The notes: a model not told the origin generated them from the sequence alone. DNA of 64,000 bases from Macrosoma leucophasiata (GCA_036365455.1 JAWQUS010000008.1:17219501-17283500); one strand, 5' to 3'; counted from the first letter of the stretch, positions 10,434 to 22,137 are shown. Numbers and translations are program-made.

Positions 10434-11690
10434 ATTCGATTTCACAAGGAAACACCGAAGGTCACTCTTTTCATTAATTTTTGTATAATTTTGAGCTATC
10501 ATGTGGTTACTAGCAACATACACAGGTCGAAGACTTTTTTCGGCTTGAAACACTGCGGTAAATTAAGACTGCGACTAAGGCAGTGAGAGCTTTTAAAAAC
10601 GTTACTTCACACTCTTCACTGTATTCGATGGGGTCTATTATGTAGTTTTTTAATCCAGATTATGATAGGTTTAGGCGGAAAAAAAAGTCGGAGAAAACGC
10701 AACGTTCGATTAAATCCACAGTAATATTATATGGTACATGGGTGGGCGGACCGACGGATGGACGGATATATTACATAGATAGACAGATAGATAGATAGGT
10801 AGAGAGAGAGAGAGAGAATAAGAGAGAGGGAGAGTGAATGCGAAAGACTTAACGTTTTCCGTATCATTATAAGATAGGTATGTTATTTATCAGTTTATTA
10901 TTTACTATTTTGGCGAGGAACTTAGTTCATGACGGACGTCCCCCTACAGAACACTTTGAATATTAAAATTTATAAAATGAGTTACCTATTTTTTTTTTAC
11001 AAATATTTCATTCCACAGTAACTTTTTATAACACCAGTCCCGTTCTATTAGGGTGACGTAGGATTACTGTTTGATGGATGCGAGTCCCTTTTTCAACAAT
11101 AAGCCTAAAAATAAGAAATCTTACGGGCCAAATATCGATATTCAGTCGCTTGAACCATTTCACTCGATCGAGGGAATCATAAAAAGACTTGTCGTCGTTT
11201 TATTAACACTTCGTCTTAGTGACGACAAAGGCTTGGAAGCCTCCATACCTACCAATGGGCAGAAGTATAAAAATCCCTTTTTACATTATAATCTTCTTCC
11301 TTCCTGAACTATTCATATTTTTTAAAGCTATGGAAAGTAACAATAAAGCTTTGTACGTGGAAAAAAATTGAAGAGATTTAGGTTGGTACCTACTTTAATT
11401 TTTTTCGTAGATAGGTAGAGGTGTAATGTAGTAGAATAAACAAATGTTTCGCCTTTTTTTATTGAGGACCTTGTTATTGGGAGATACCCTATAGTACCTG
11501 GTAAGGTACCCTATGGATTAAATATTCAAAGTTTCTAAATATTCACGTAACTCGTTCTAAAGAAAAAAACAAATGTAGGTATACCGGGTAACGAACGAAC
11601 CCGGGACGGAGTCACGGATAATAAAAAAAAAATATTTTCAAAAAAACTAAAATAACACGCCTTTAAAACAAATTGAACAGAAATCTATTA
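10434..11690. other. Unassigned stretch with a GATA/GA microsatellite
   Basis: A simple-sequence patch of (GATA) and (GA) units lies at 10768-10836. An open frame of 78 codons at 11071-11307 has no recognisable similarity or signals and is probably chance. A small inverted repeat, ccgggt..acccgg, occurs near 11585-11607. Nothing else was recognised. Confidence 0.5.
10768..10836 (+). repeat. GATA/GA microsatellite
   Basis: Runs of gatagacagatagatagata pass into gagagagagagaga with interruptions. Confidence 0.85.
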
Positions 11691-12150
11691 TCTATATATA
11701 TAAAAATCAATTGCTGTTCGTTAGTCTCGCTAAAATTCGAGAACGGCTGAACGGATTTATTTTTTGGAGGTCTAGAGATGGTTTAAAAAGTGAGAAAAAA
11801 TCAAATAAAAACCGAGAAAACCATAAATACAGCCCTTTTCTTGTTCCCATAGAAACGTTTTCTAACTAAAACGTAGACTCAATTTGAGCTTTATTGCTAT
11901 TGCACAAATTTCGTATTTTTTGTTGCCGTGATTTTTAGTTTTTTCAAACTTGATTTTATTTTATTTTTTTTAGTAGGTAATTGATTTTTGTTATCATATT
12001 ATTTCGAATTATTGCATTGTTATCGGTTCTTAAGACGTGTGCAAAGTTTCAATTTGATCAGATTTCTAGAAACTGGTGAAAATTATCCTCTTAAAGATTC
12101 CGTTATATACATACACACAACCCAAGCTTATATAAGCGTGTTAAAAATGC
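11691..12150 (+). mobile_element. Helitron 5' end, non-autonomous
   Basis: It starts A^TC with tctatatatataaaaatcaa, followed by gctgttcgttagtctcgct and the 'cgagaacggctgaacggattt' type segment found in related copies at 19925, 37201, 46935 and 53308. Those copies are about 210-255 bp and end in CTAG. Here the body is longer and changes after about 11860. A tail-like 'gcaaagtttcaatttgatca' and 'cccaagcttatataagcgtg' occurs at 12040-12145, but the 3' end was not found. The family is well represented in Lepidoptera. It has no coding capacity. Confidence 0.65.
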
Positions 12151-12670
12151 ACAGAGTTTGAGTTTGGCATAGACAACACGTACTTATATCAAATATAATA
12201 TCTGCTATCAAATCTCAACATCTAATAACAAAAAGTGAAATCTACTTTCCCATTAATAGGTAAGTAAATCATAAGAAAATGCTTAGAGCTTCCAATCCAA
12301 GTACCGATGCAAAATAAGTATTTGCTACAAATGACATATTTCCGAACTGTAAAATGATTACATCTTCCGACTTTATTTCTCTGTTTGAAAAATTATCGTG
12401 GATTTTTTCATAGCCCAAGGATTGAACGATACCGGGCGCTCACTTAGTGATTTCATTTTGTAAAATGAGTATACCGATCTAGATTTCCCCGGAGTCGAAG
12501 TGTACGTATAGTCCATCGTCATATTTATAGGTGAGGATACTTATGCTGCCATAACTTCATGATAAACATTAAAATGTTTTTTATGTTTATTTTGCACGAG
12601 GAATAGGTAGAGACGTATCTATGCATTATTGCTTAGGTATATGTGTGAGTAATGACGTTACACAAATTAA
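12151..12670. other. Unassigned AT-rich stretch
   Basis: No coding signal, RNA gene or clear repeat was recognised. Confidence 0.45.
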
Positions 12671-13380
12671 AGGTGCAATTCCGTTGGTCGCGATCAAGCG
12701 CGGCCAACGATTGTCGCGAGCCGCGCGAGGCCGTGCGTATATTGACATCAGAAACGTCATGGATTTAATGGCGCAAACATAACGAACCTCTATGGTGAAA
12801 CCAATTTACCACTGGCTAGTTACACAGCACATATAATATGTGTGACATTTTGACAGACAATACCGACTAATTTCGATTTTTTTTCAAGACATAGGTTAAG
12901 ATCCCACTGCAGAATCATTGCGTTCATCCAGATATGCTGCAAACCTAATTTTTACGCAACTTTATAATCTAGAGAATATATATCCACTAGTTTGCCTATC
13001 AAAATTTGGCCTCAAGTATTTTTAATTAAATTATTTAGTCTTTAACTTTACGTAGGGGCGGCCAAGCACGTAACGGCGGACATGATTTTTCAGTCTTTAT
13101 ACATATTGCCGTGAGGTGGGCAATATTTTACGGAAAAAAGTAAAAAAAAAATCTTCCCCTAAAAAATATTTGCGGCCATTTTTTGATAGGCAAACTAGTG
13201 GATATGTATTCTCTACATTATAAATATGCCTAAAAAATTGGTTTGCAGCATATCTGGATGAACAAAATGATTTCGCATCCTAACCTAACACGGCCGCGCC
13301 ACGGAAGCGGTTCCATACATTTTCATACTGCATCTATAGTCGCGCGGCCGCGATCGATCGCGACCCACAGAATTGCACCT
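12671..13380. mobile_element. 710-bp nested TIR element with TAA flanks
   Basis: The outer ends, aggtgcaattccgttggtcg and the complement of cgacccacagaattgcacct, are inverted copies followed by GC-rich cgatc and ggccgcg stretches. A second, inner inverted pair lies at about 12910-13012 and 13168-13275, sharing catccagatatgctgcaaac and tccactagtttgcctatc. TAA occurs immediately outside both ends (12668-12670 and 13381-13383), consistent with the 3-bp target duplication of PIF/Harbinger-like elements. There is no transposase, so it is a MITE or foldback derivative. Confidence 0.75.
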
Positions 13381-14374
13381 TAAAAATATCATGTCAAGAT
13401 GTGTACAAAAATATCAACGTGTAACAGCCATGAAAAATTAAACAATTAAAGAATATTCTCCGATATAACTGGAATGAGTCTTTAGGAAGCTGGCCGCATT
13501 GCCACGTTGAATGGCAACGCTAATTCTCTTTGCAAATAATAAATCAGCCCATCATCCCTCTGATCACGTGAAGCGTAGACTAAATAAGTATGTCAAGCAT
13601 ACTATGCGTCTTTGATATTGTTTTTTTCTAGATGCCTCCGACGCGCTCTCACAAAAAAAGAGTCACAATAGGCGTCTGCCAATCATGACTCTTATGAAAA
13701 AGATACACACTCATTGTATATTTATATAGTACATTGGACATAGATTGACAGACAAATACTTCCCGTAGAGGTCCGAAAGTCTAAAAATGTACTTATCACC
13801 GACCCTAAATCGGTTAAAAATCAAAAAGGGAAGGAAAAAGGAGACGGGATAATTTGGGCCTGCAAAACTGTTACTGGTGGTTACACCCATTACACAGTAC
13901 ATTTTGTAATATAGTGAACAATTAGCAATTTAACCCTACTTTTTAACCGAGTTCAAAAAACGAGAAGGTTCACGCGAATTTCGCCGAGATTTCAAGACCG
14001 ATTTACGTAATTCTTCTTTTGTTTGATGCGGAATAGTTTCAAATTGGGGCCATAAAAAATTGATTCAGATAGGCAAATCAGTTTTTATTTTATGAGCATT
14101 TTTTTACTTACTTTCACATCAGACTAAAGGAATTAGAATAGACGGCGAGTTGTCATACAGTGCGTTGAATCCACTGACGTCCTAGATAGTCCTAATGCGC
14201 ATGACAACAAGATGACAACAAGTGACAATGACACATTTACTCATCGACCACACAACACAGCTTATTTACTCCTTCGTGGATAAAATTTTTAAATTGATTT
14301 CGTATAGTCGCGTAATAATTTTGTATCGACACACCGAACATTAATCTAATTGGCAATGCAGCAATAAACTAAAA
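13381..14374. other. Unassigned stretch
   Basis: AT-rich sequence. A short direct repeat, gacaacaagatgacaacaag, lies near 14202-14225. The longest open frames are under 65 codons and unconvincing. Confidence 0.45.
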
Positions 14375-14860
14375 AGTATTAAATAAATATAACTATGTTT
14401 AGAAAAACCGACTTCAAAACTGAAAGGTAAAAAATAATAGAGATAAGATTTAATTGTAATTAGGTACATACTACCTATTATTTACATGTGCTATTTACTA
14501 ATAGGTTTGAAGTCGGCGCCAAGCCAAAATCACTAAAGTAGGCATTTCATTGTATTAACACGTAACTTCACGCCTGTAATCCCCGAAGGGGTAGGCAGAG
14601 GTAAATGCATGAATTCAAGCATACATGCAAACACCCACGATTCGTCGGTTACGTTTTGTGCAGTGTATTAATTTGCTCGTATTCATATATAAGTGATTAA
14701 AATATAATTATTTGTTTAAGGCTTGGCACCGACTTCAAACCTATTAGTAAATAGCACATATAAATAATAGGTAGTATATACCTAATTACAATTAAATCTT
14801 TATTATTTTTTACTTTTCAGTTTTGAAGTCGGTTTTTCTTAACGTAGTTATATTTATACT
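14375..14860. mobile_element. Foldback element with a SINE piece in the loop
   Basis: The left arm, about 14375-14526, contains agaaaaaccgacttcaaaac and ttgaagtcggcgccaagcc. It is matched in reverse complement by about 14720-14860, with a few mismatches and small gaps. The 'ccgacttc' and 'gaagtcgg' motif belongs to a very common lepidopteran repeat family. The roughly 190-bp loop holds a reverse-orientation fragment of the tRNA-like SINE found whole at 34577. No coding capacity is present. Confidence 0.8.
14562..14660 (-). mobile_element. tRNA-like SINE, 3' fragment
   Basis: It matches the last 100 bp of the SINE at 34577-34895 in reverse, from the gtaatccccgaaggggtagg hairpin to the ggttacgtttt segment. 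The tRNA-like head is missing. Confidence 0.8.
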
Positions 14861-15526
14861 TGATCATATAATTATACATATATATATACATACTTCAATT
14901 ACTGGCAATTCAAAAAATACCGAATTTCAAATGATTTGTTTTATAATCATATTTCATTTTTTTCTTCGAATATCGAAGTCACAACCTTGGGGGGTCAACC
15001 ACAAGCTGACAAGTTGTAAAAACATAAAATGTAATCAAGTGTTGTTTATAAATTTGAATTATGAGAAGCTGCTTAAGAAAGTACAAGATACGGTTCGCGA
15101 AGCGTTTTGCTCTCTACCATAATACCGACCACGAGTCGCAATTTAGTTCTGAAGCACGCAAAGCTGATTCTCCTAGTTTAGGGTCCCATCTCACTCTTAA
15201 GAGCAATTTCGTTATAAGAAGTAAATTGATCTTATTAGCTCAGCTTAATGTTGCTAGTAAGTTGATTATATTGCCAATACTTTTTACGAGCCCATAGTCA
15301 TTCTTAGTTGTATAGTTGGCACAAACATGAAAATGTAAGTGTCTGAAGCTATTATTGTATAATGACGCACTACAATATATACTCGGAGAGTAATCAATCA
15401 GGAGAGTGGTTATTATACCGTTTTTTATCTATTCAATTACGTTAGATACTTCAATTTCAATAAACAAACAACAACTCTATTTTCTTGTCAAATTGATACT
15501 ATTTTTTATAATTCTCCTTTACTTAT
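14861..15526. other. Unassigned stretch
   Basis: Overlapping open frames of 78-99 codons (14823-15122 and 15061-15297) show low-complexity, hydrophobic or lysine-rich composition without recognisable motifs. They are judged non-coding. Confidence 0.45.
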
Positions 15527-15536
15527 ATCCACTACG

Positions 15537-15846
15537 CAACTTCACGCCTGTAATCCCCGAAGGGGTAGGCAGAGGTAAATGCATGCATTCAAGTATACAT
15601 GCAAACACCCACGACTCGCCGGTTACGTTTTGGTCCATGTAACAGGTGGCGAACCTGTTGCCATCTCCGGGCACATTACCAAACTCCGAGGTACTGGGAA
15701 ACTTCCAGAAAATGGAAAAATCCCAATAGAAGCAGAGATAAAGGATTTTAAACAGATATCTCTGATAGTCCCCGACCCGGGGATCGAACCTAGGACCTCC
15801 AGCGTAATAGTAGTGGCCTGCTACCACTACGCTACTGAGGCAGTTA
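15537..15846 (-). mobile_element. tRNA-like SINE, full length, 10-bp target duplication
   Basis: Reverse copy of the SINE at 34577-34895. The head at the right end carries the reverse of a B box (ggatcgaacct at 15781-15791) and an A-box-like segment near 15820-15833. The tail at the left is the gtaatccccgaaggggtagg hairpin. The 10-bp sequence atccactacg borders both ends (15527-15536 and 15847-15856). The flanking duplication and intact head mark a complete, fairly young retrotransposed copy that depended on a partner LINE for reverse transcriptase. Confidence 0.9.
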
Positions 15847-15856
15847 ATCCACTACG

Positions 15857-16233
15857 ATTTTAGTAAATGCTCAAAACATGGTAAATTCTAACATTTCTAA
15901 TAGCATAATGCTGTATTACTTAAAATCACTTCGTAAATAAGCTATTATTTGTCGTTAACAGTAAAGTATAAAAAATGGTAATTGTGGGTTATCCCTAAGA
16001 GATAGACATATACCAACGCAGAATTTTTTGTATACTTACCTTTTTAAAGTGAACAGTACTGTACGAGTATATTATTTCGATCTATCGCATAGGGTTCAGC
16101 CAGTGTTTGGAATGTAAGCGCAAAAATTGTGTTTATTTACGACATCACATTAGAAACCTCTAAAATTATCAGTGTTTTTTTACTATATGTATTGTATTAT
16201 ATTATATTATATTTATATTTTAAAACACTTTAC
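15857..16233. other. Unassigned AT-rich stretch
   Basis: An (ATT/TATAT) low-complexity run occurs near 16195-16220. Nothing else was recognised. Confidence 0.45.
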
Positions 16234-16376
16234 CACTTAATCATAGACGCACATTAGATACGTTTTAGCTATAGAATGCTGTGTCTTTGTCAGTTGCATT
16301 GTCAAATGTGGAGGATATAAAAAACAAAGGAGAGATTAGCAACACTTTAGCTAAAATACGTTTATGAATAAGGGGG
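16234..16376. mobile_element. MITE, older copy
   Basis: Related over its whole length to the MITE at 60521-60666, including atacgttttagctatagaat and tttgtcagttgcattgtcaa. The right terminal repeat tacgtttatgaataaggggg is intact at 16357-16376, while the left is eroded. Confidence 0.8.
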
Positions 16377-16598
16377 TTAATCTTTTAATAAAAACCGAAT
16401 AAAAATCCAGTCCGTAATTTTAAAGATTTAAGCATACATAGAGACTGACAGCGTGAAGCGTCTTTGTTTTATACTTTATATTATGTTGTGATATGTACAC
16501 CTAGCCTAAAAAATAAATCTCACGCCCTAGGAACATACCTACGTGGTGCACCGGTGGAGGGTACAAATATTTGGATTCTGGAACGTAGCGTACGTATA

Positions 16599-17082
16599 CT
16601 AGCGGCCCGCCTCGGCTTCGAACGGGTACAATTAACATTAGCCGCGAGGCTACCTATATCATAGAATATTTACTGTTTTATAAAAACACCTTTGCAAATA
16701 ATGCCTTATTTTAAAACAAATTTGGTTAGGATAAAAAAGGTGGGTGAAAAAGTGAGCCAACCTTAAAAAACATACGTATGCTGTCGCAGAGTTTTTTTAG
16801 GGACTTTTTGTCATGTAATTTTTGCGAAGCTTTACCCGTTCTCGCAGCCCACGCAGCGGAAGCTCTCAATAGGAAAAAAACCTCCGATATTGAAACATTC
16901 TTCATAGGTGCTCCGCTCCTATTAGTCTCAGCGTAATGATATATAGCCTTCCAATAAATGGGCTATGAAATGCTGAAATGATTTTTTAAATAAGTCCAAT
17001 AATTTTGCAGCCTATTCAATTCGAACAAACAAACAAAAAATCAAATTTTTCCTCTTTATAATACATATATATAATGTGTAGA
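16599..17082 (-). mobile_element. Helitron, non-autonomous, 484 bp
   Basis: On the minus strand it begins TC after A (complement of 17081-17083) and ends CTAG followed by T (complement of 16598-16602). The 3' region reads as the complement of agcggcccgcctcggcttcg. The body contains ctcgcagcccacgcagcgga and attcttcataggtgctccgc, wording I know from a common lepidopteran Helitron-type repeat. A^T flanks at both ends support Helitron-style insertion. It lacks the Rep-helicase gene. Confidence 0.78.
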
Positions 17083-17132
17083 TGAATCCATATCCATATT
17101 GTGGTCAAAAAAAATAAATAATAGAAATTATC

Positions 17133-17270
17133 ATGCCTACTAAACATTGTGCATTTGCTAATTGTAGGTACGTCTGATGCGTTCGTTCTGAGACGTCGTT
17201 ACAAGCAGGATAGTGTTAAATTCGTGCCTTTTATAAATCCACAACTAGAAGAGGATACTAGCCAGCCATA
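17133..17270 (+). pseudogene. THAP zinc-finger relic
   Basis: From an ATG the frame reads MPTKHCAFANCR, the C-x4-C start typical of a THAP DNA-binding domain. After a frameshift it continues as SDAFVLRRRYKQ, then VKFVPFINPQLEE, then a stop. THAP domains (C2CH) occur in host proteins and in P-element- and Harbinger-associated transposon proteins. The tryptophan and the final C-x2-H lie beyond recognisable sequence here. The assignment rests on about 45 residues and is moderate. Confidence 0.5.
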
Positions 17271-17447
17271 ACTAGAAGACAATGACTGAAACGGAATTTA
17301 TTTGTGAACACTAGCTACCGATCAGACAGAATATAACCACTACGTTTTAAGACGGTAAGGAATTTGAGAGTCTTGTGTCTCAGAGCAATATATAATATCG
17401 AACAGAAATAACATACATATTTATAACACCATATTTATGTCACCTTA
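17271..17447. other. Short gap between THAP and RT relics
   Basis: Nothing recognisable. Confidence 0.4.
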
Positions 17448-17935
17448 CAAAACAGCGCCCTTTTCCCTATACTGTTCAATTTAGTATTCGAACACGACAT
17501 GAGATAAGTGTTAGCACTTCACTGTAAAGGGCAGCTGAACGGACAGTATAAGGTAGTGGATTATGCTGATGACCTTACTCTGCTGAGTAAAAACAAAATC
17601 ACTAATACAAGCGGTTCAGACTTTAGGAACAAAGGCTAAAAGTGTGGGCCTTAGGATCAATCGGGATAAGAATGAATACCTGCATATGAGATGCTAGAAG
17701 AACAACAGCGAGGGAGAACTTGTGGTCGAAGATTTTTCGGACGAAGAAGTTGAAATGTTCTAATACATTGAAAAAAATGCGATTGAATCAAATACTAGAG
17801 AGGAGATATACAATACACAGAATACACAGTTTCCCAGTAGACGCACCAAAATTCAAATAAACAAGACCTATTCTGATATATTATGAATTTGAAACTTGGA
17901 TACTAAGAGAAACTTTTGTTGGCTGAGCGTGATCG
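17448..17935 (+). pseudogene. Decayed reverse transcriptase fragment
   Basis: Across frames and stops the sequence reads like the core of a LINE RT: ALFPILFNLVFEHDMR (motif B region), then KVVDYADDLTLLSKN with the catalytic YADD at 17562-17573, then a stretch resembling KCGP.DQSG.E. (the GL..N..KT region) and a C-terminal part ending LKLGY. Many stops and shifts show it is old. The clade cannot be set. Confidence 0.7.
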
Positions 17936-18949
17936 TGCAAAGGTAGGTTAATTTGCCACTAGCGGTCACCCATCACACACCCGACCGCCCCCGTATCGCT
18001 TAACCAAGTATATCGCTTACGATCTACACCAGCCGTGCGCGCTTCGTAATTTGAAGAGCGGGGCCATGCGCTCTTTGTAATTTGAAGAGAACTTGGCAAG
18101 TCTTATTATTAAAAACATACAAATAATTTTAATAAGGTTTCACGTAAGATTATTACGTATATATTTGAAATACGTTTATTTGCAAAAAAAAAACGAGATA
18201 AAAAATATGTGTGACAAAACAATTAGTACTTACACCATTTTAACACAAAATCTAACTGCTGAAAAATGAAACTGCAAAAGTTAAGTGAAGGATAAACTGA
18301 TGTACCTAACTAACTAATTTTGGGTCGACGCCAAACAACGTTGACGTTTCATCAGATAAATTTAATAAGCTGCTCTTGTAAACCGCTGAAGAGTTCCCTC
18401 TGTGGTCTTCCATCTCCATAATCAGACCCTCGGCGATATTCATGAACTGTCAAGGATTAAAGTTTTTGTGAAATTCAATATGAATAAAAAAAAAACATAT
18501 AGCAGCAGGCAACAGAATGCGAGATGATATAGATGGATCGTGGTCATGCATCATGCAAATATAGATGTCTACTTACGCATCTATTTGAGAACTACCTCCT
18601 GTTTTGTATTTCCGTCAGTTGTAAATGTGTTGCATATAAATGTGTATAGTCACATAATTTAAACAATAAATAATTAACTCTTAAAATGTCGATAATGTTT
18701 AGGTAATCTTAAAATTTAATTGAACCATCTATAAATAATCTAATAATCTAATAATCTCTAAAATGGTTGAGGAGGGCAATGGCTGTCACATGCGTCATAC
18801 TCGTGAACGGGTGCTGTTGGTGGGGACTGGTCTGTTCTGGTTTGCAGGAGCTACATCACATTTAGTAGATAGCAGTTTATTTGCATCTATGCTATGGACG
18901 TTCACATTATTTGATTTTTCACGATAATCTGTACTAGATTTAAGCTCTT
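17936..18949. other. Unassigned stretch
   Basis: Contains a short duplicated 'gcgctcttcgtaatttgaagag'-like phrase at 18039-18090 (two imperfect copies). No gene was recognised. Confidence 0.4.
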
Positions 18950-19282
18950 ATTTAAAAGAGCTCTTACTGAGTTTGTTGGGTAGCGGAGTTCTTCTCAGTA
19001 GTGACTGCACTTGGAACTCTGCTAAGTGAATAACATTGATCTTGACGAATAAGTTTTTCTTTTTCTTCATTTATTATAATTGAAGGAATTTAAAATTTTT
19101 ATGATTATTATGTTTTAATCAAGTAGTTTAAATTCTAATTTTTAATTTACTATTAATATATGATTTTGCTTAGTTTATGTAATGGTTATTCACTCTAGGT
19201 ATTTTATATATTTCTTGACGTTTTGAAAGTATCTGTAAAGATCTATTCGAAATAAAAATATTTTCTATTTCTATTTCTAATC
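18950..19282 (+). mobile_element. Probable LINE 3' UTR and tail
   Basis: The end reads gacgttttgaaagtatctgt, then gatctattcgaaataaaaat, then a short ttctatttctatttct repeat. This combination of AATAAA-like signal and simple tail is typical of 3' ends of lepidopteran CR1/Jockey-type LINEs. Upstream, from about 18950, the gttgggtagcggagttcttc segment fits the same 3' UTR class. No coding part remains. Confidence 0.5.
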
Positions 19283-19924
19283 ATATAAGTGTTATAATAG
19301 TAAAAGTCGAATCGAGACTGGGAAATAATATATATATAATGCTATCTTTTTGTTTAACTTTAGGTACGGGCATCTTTTGTGTCACTTTACGACCAGCTTT
19401 TGTCTCACTTTACAGCTATCTTTTGTTTCATGCCAGATGAACGTGGCGTGATAAGTTTAATATTGAATTTTATCGATGTATCTCCTGATCGACCGAAGAA
19501 CTTCTTTGTTGTTTGCTAACAATGAATGCGTAAAATAGTACATACCTTTAGTGGCCCGATAAATCAATGCTGGATGTGTCAAAAGTGGGATTGATCTGTT
19601 CTAAGCTGCGTATCATTTTGTGACTTGTATGCAAGAAAGATGTGAACCTTGTTCACTTTTTCAAACATGGTATGGTAAGTACTTATTGATAAAATCAAGG
19701 AGTACCTATTTACCTAATAGGTAATAGAATATGTACATAAAACTTACTTCCTTAAAATTTATCATTTCTACGTAATAATGATATATTCTTGTTTGCCACT
19801 TATAACCATTAACCTTTATATACTAAAGTATTAGACAGGACACTCCGATTGGTAGCACGGTTCTAGTGTTTTGCATTCAATTAACACACTTTCCCATAGT
19901 AACATGACAGCTGACGTGAAAAAA
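19283..19924. other. Unassigned AT-rich stretch
   Basis: A repeated phrase 'atcttttgtNtcactttac' occurs twice at 19371-19415. No gene was recognised. Confidence 0.4.
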
Positions 19925-20134
19925 TCTATTTATATAAAAATCAATTGCTGTTCGTTAGTCTCACTCAAACTCAAGAACGGCTGAATCGATTTGGGTAATA
20001 AATTATGAAGAAAATGAAGTGAAATACTAAAAATCACAATTTCATTTTTCCATACAAATATTCCGTAGGTATCTATCAAACCTTTGACACTATATTTCAT
20101 TCTGAGGCCATACGAAGTTTGCCGGGTCAGCAAG
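19925..20134 (+). mobile_element. Helitron, short non-autonomous copy
   Basis: It starts A^TC with tctatttatataaaaatcaa and the gctgttcgttagtctcactc segment. It ends gaagtttgccgggtcag followed by CAAG, a mutated CTAG. Same family as 37201, 46935 and 53308. Confidence 0.82.
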
Positions 20135-20646
20135 TGTTACATAAATATCTGTCGTTCCAATTTAAAAACGGATCCGGCTGCTTGTTTTCATGTCTTGCCT
20201 AAATATTAACCTCATTGCTTATAACTTAGGTATTAATGTATGAAATGACAAATAATTTGCTTTGTACTGAATAAAGTTTAATTAAACCTACAGGTATCCA
20301 TTTGAAATATAAACTAAGGAGACTAAGGACAACATTTCTTCAAGACAATTTAATAAAAAAGAATAACAGACTCATCGCATTACGTTTTGATGTCGAGAAG
20401 AAAGAGTAGGTACTTATTAAAGCTGGAACCAATATCCGTCGTATAAAAAATGACGATCGAGTCTCGTGATCCGTCCCATGAATGAATTATGACGATTTGG
20501 TGAAATTGCAAATGAGATTTCGTAATTTTAGACCCGATGCCGACAGATTGATAATTAAAAAAACCGGCGAAGTGCGTAGTGGATAAATTGGCACTTAATA
20601 TTAACATTATCTAGTTTTGTGCATAGTTTTATAGGAGGAAGAATTC
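20135..20646. other. Unassigned stretch
   Basis: AT-rich, with no defended feature. An open frame at 20380-20607 (minus) has no recognisable similarity. Confidence 0.4.
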
Positions 20647-20775
20647 CAGTGGTGGAGCTCGACGGCGAAGTCGCTACCACCTAATTTTTCTGCCGCTGAA
20701 TACAAGTGTTCAGCGCTATCTACCGTGTTTCGGTTAGGTAGGTATAAAGAAATGTACGGCGCCATAATTTTAAGC
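20647..20775 (-). repeat. Dispersed 'A' repeat, diverged fragment
   Basis: Reverse of the closing 130 bp of the family (tggtggagctcgacggcg, then the ctgaNcactacc counterpart), clearly more diverged than other copies. Confidence 0.6.
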
Positions 20776-20839
20776 GTTTATTTCGTTGTTTTCGTTTCCC
20801 AAAGGTTGACTGATAGATACTGCCTTTTAGTTGCAATAA

Positions 20840-20946
20840 GGGCGGCCACACAAAACTGCGATGCGATCGCATCGCACGCGATGTATTCGTGCGAGCTCGC
20901 AGATATTTGCGATGCGATGCGAATTCGCAGTTATGTGTGGGAGCCC
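20840..20946. mobile_element. 107-bp palindromic MITE with TAA target duplication
   Basis: The ends are inverted: ggcggccacacaaaactgcg at the left matches the complement of cgcagttatgtgtgggagcc at the right. The middle is rich in gcgatgcgatcgcatcgc. TAA lies directly outside both ends (20837-20839 and 20947-20949). The 3-bp TAA duplication is characteristic of PIF/Harbinger-type MITEs. Confidence 0.82.
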
Positions 20947-20949
20947 TAA

Positions 20950-21431
20950 GTCCGCCTTTTGTTTGTACAACATTGTATTTGTACAATAAAGTTAAATAAA
21001 TGTATAAAAATTTTGGAACTTTGGATGGCATGGCATCTACATTAAAATGTAAATGTTCATATTCTACGGTAATCACTAAAATTATACTCAATGTAAGCTG
21101 TTGGTATAAATAATATTATATTAACTAACCTGACCTAACAGAGAGTCAAAGTTCAGTATTTTGTTTATTAGAAATAGAAAATTTTAGAAAATGCGCGCCT
21201 GTCAGTATGCCTATTAGTCTGTCGTAATGAAATGATGTGCCGTTCCCGGGAACGTTCCCGTTTCCCAGGTGGGTACATAGGGAAACATTGTTCATGGAGA
21301 TTGTAAAATGCTTCTATCATTATTTTACACTTGTCACCTCAGATTTAAACAAAATGTTTGATATCAGTTGGTACTTTGTCACATTTTATTAGATAGCGTG
21401 CAAATTTTGTTGTATTTGTAGTACATCTTAA
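20950..21431. other. Unassigned stretch
   Basis: Contains a short inverted phrase, ttcccgggaacgttcccg, at 21243-21260. No gene was recognised. Confidence 0.4.
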
Positions 21432-22137
21432 TCTTAATATATATAAATCTCGTGTCACAATGTTTGTCCTCAATGGACTCCTAAACCACTTAACCGATTA
21501 TAATAAAATTCGCACACCATGTGCAGTTCGATCCAACTTGAGAGATAGGATAGTTTAATTCTCAAATTATAGTCGCAATTTTAATTTATTGCTAATTATT
21601 TGTCTGTTATTATTTGACAGTCACAATTATCTGTTAACTCCAAACGATTCTAACAGATGTCGATACCTTTCGACTGGGTTGAGAAAGTAATCAATAGATG
21701 GCGCTGCTATGGTAAATCTACTAACATGTCATATAAGCTACATTTAAACAGCATAATTACCACGTGTTGTTGACGCTATAAATTTTTATTTTGTACCTAT
21801 TGATTTCGACTTAATATCAAGTGTAAGAACATTTTAATTAATTGTGTTCAACGTACTTCCCCTTCAAATCTCAATCCAGTGAATTTGTATACCAACATCA
21901 ACATTTTCGTCTTTGTTCGTAAATAATTTCATTGTACTAAAGGGTTATAGTAGTAGAAAGTCAAAGAAAAAAAAGAAAAAATAAGGAGATTACCAAACTT
22001 TTTTACAAATACCATCTGTGTGAAAAAGCATAGTGGACTCCGTGACTGATGTTCTCTTATTGTTCCTCTTAGATTGTTAACTATAATGTAATATAACATA
22101 AACTTTAGCCACAGCAACGCGTGGCCGGGTCAGCTAG
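21432..22137 (+). mobile_element. Helitron, 706 bp, complete ends
   Basis: It begins TC directly after A (tcttaatatatataaatctc) and ends CTAG directly before T. The 3' end carries a small hairpin, gccac..gtggc, followed by cgggtcagctag, the expected Helitron layout of hairpin then CTRR. A related copy lies in opposite orientation at about 47270-47632. It contains no Rep or helicase coding sequence. Confidence 0.85.

Noticed and set aside
11071..11307. 78-codon open frame starting MMDASPFFNNKPK
   Set aside because: No similarity or splice context recognised, and the length is expected by chance in 64 kb.
15519..15863. Overlapping 94- and 102-codon frames on opposite strands
   Set aside because: Both are translations of the tRNA-like SINE.
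20720..21091. 123-codon open frame on the minus strand
   Set aside because: It runs through the CpG-rich 107-bp MITE, which creates long open frames on both strands. No domain.
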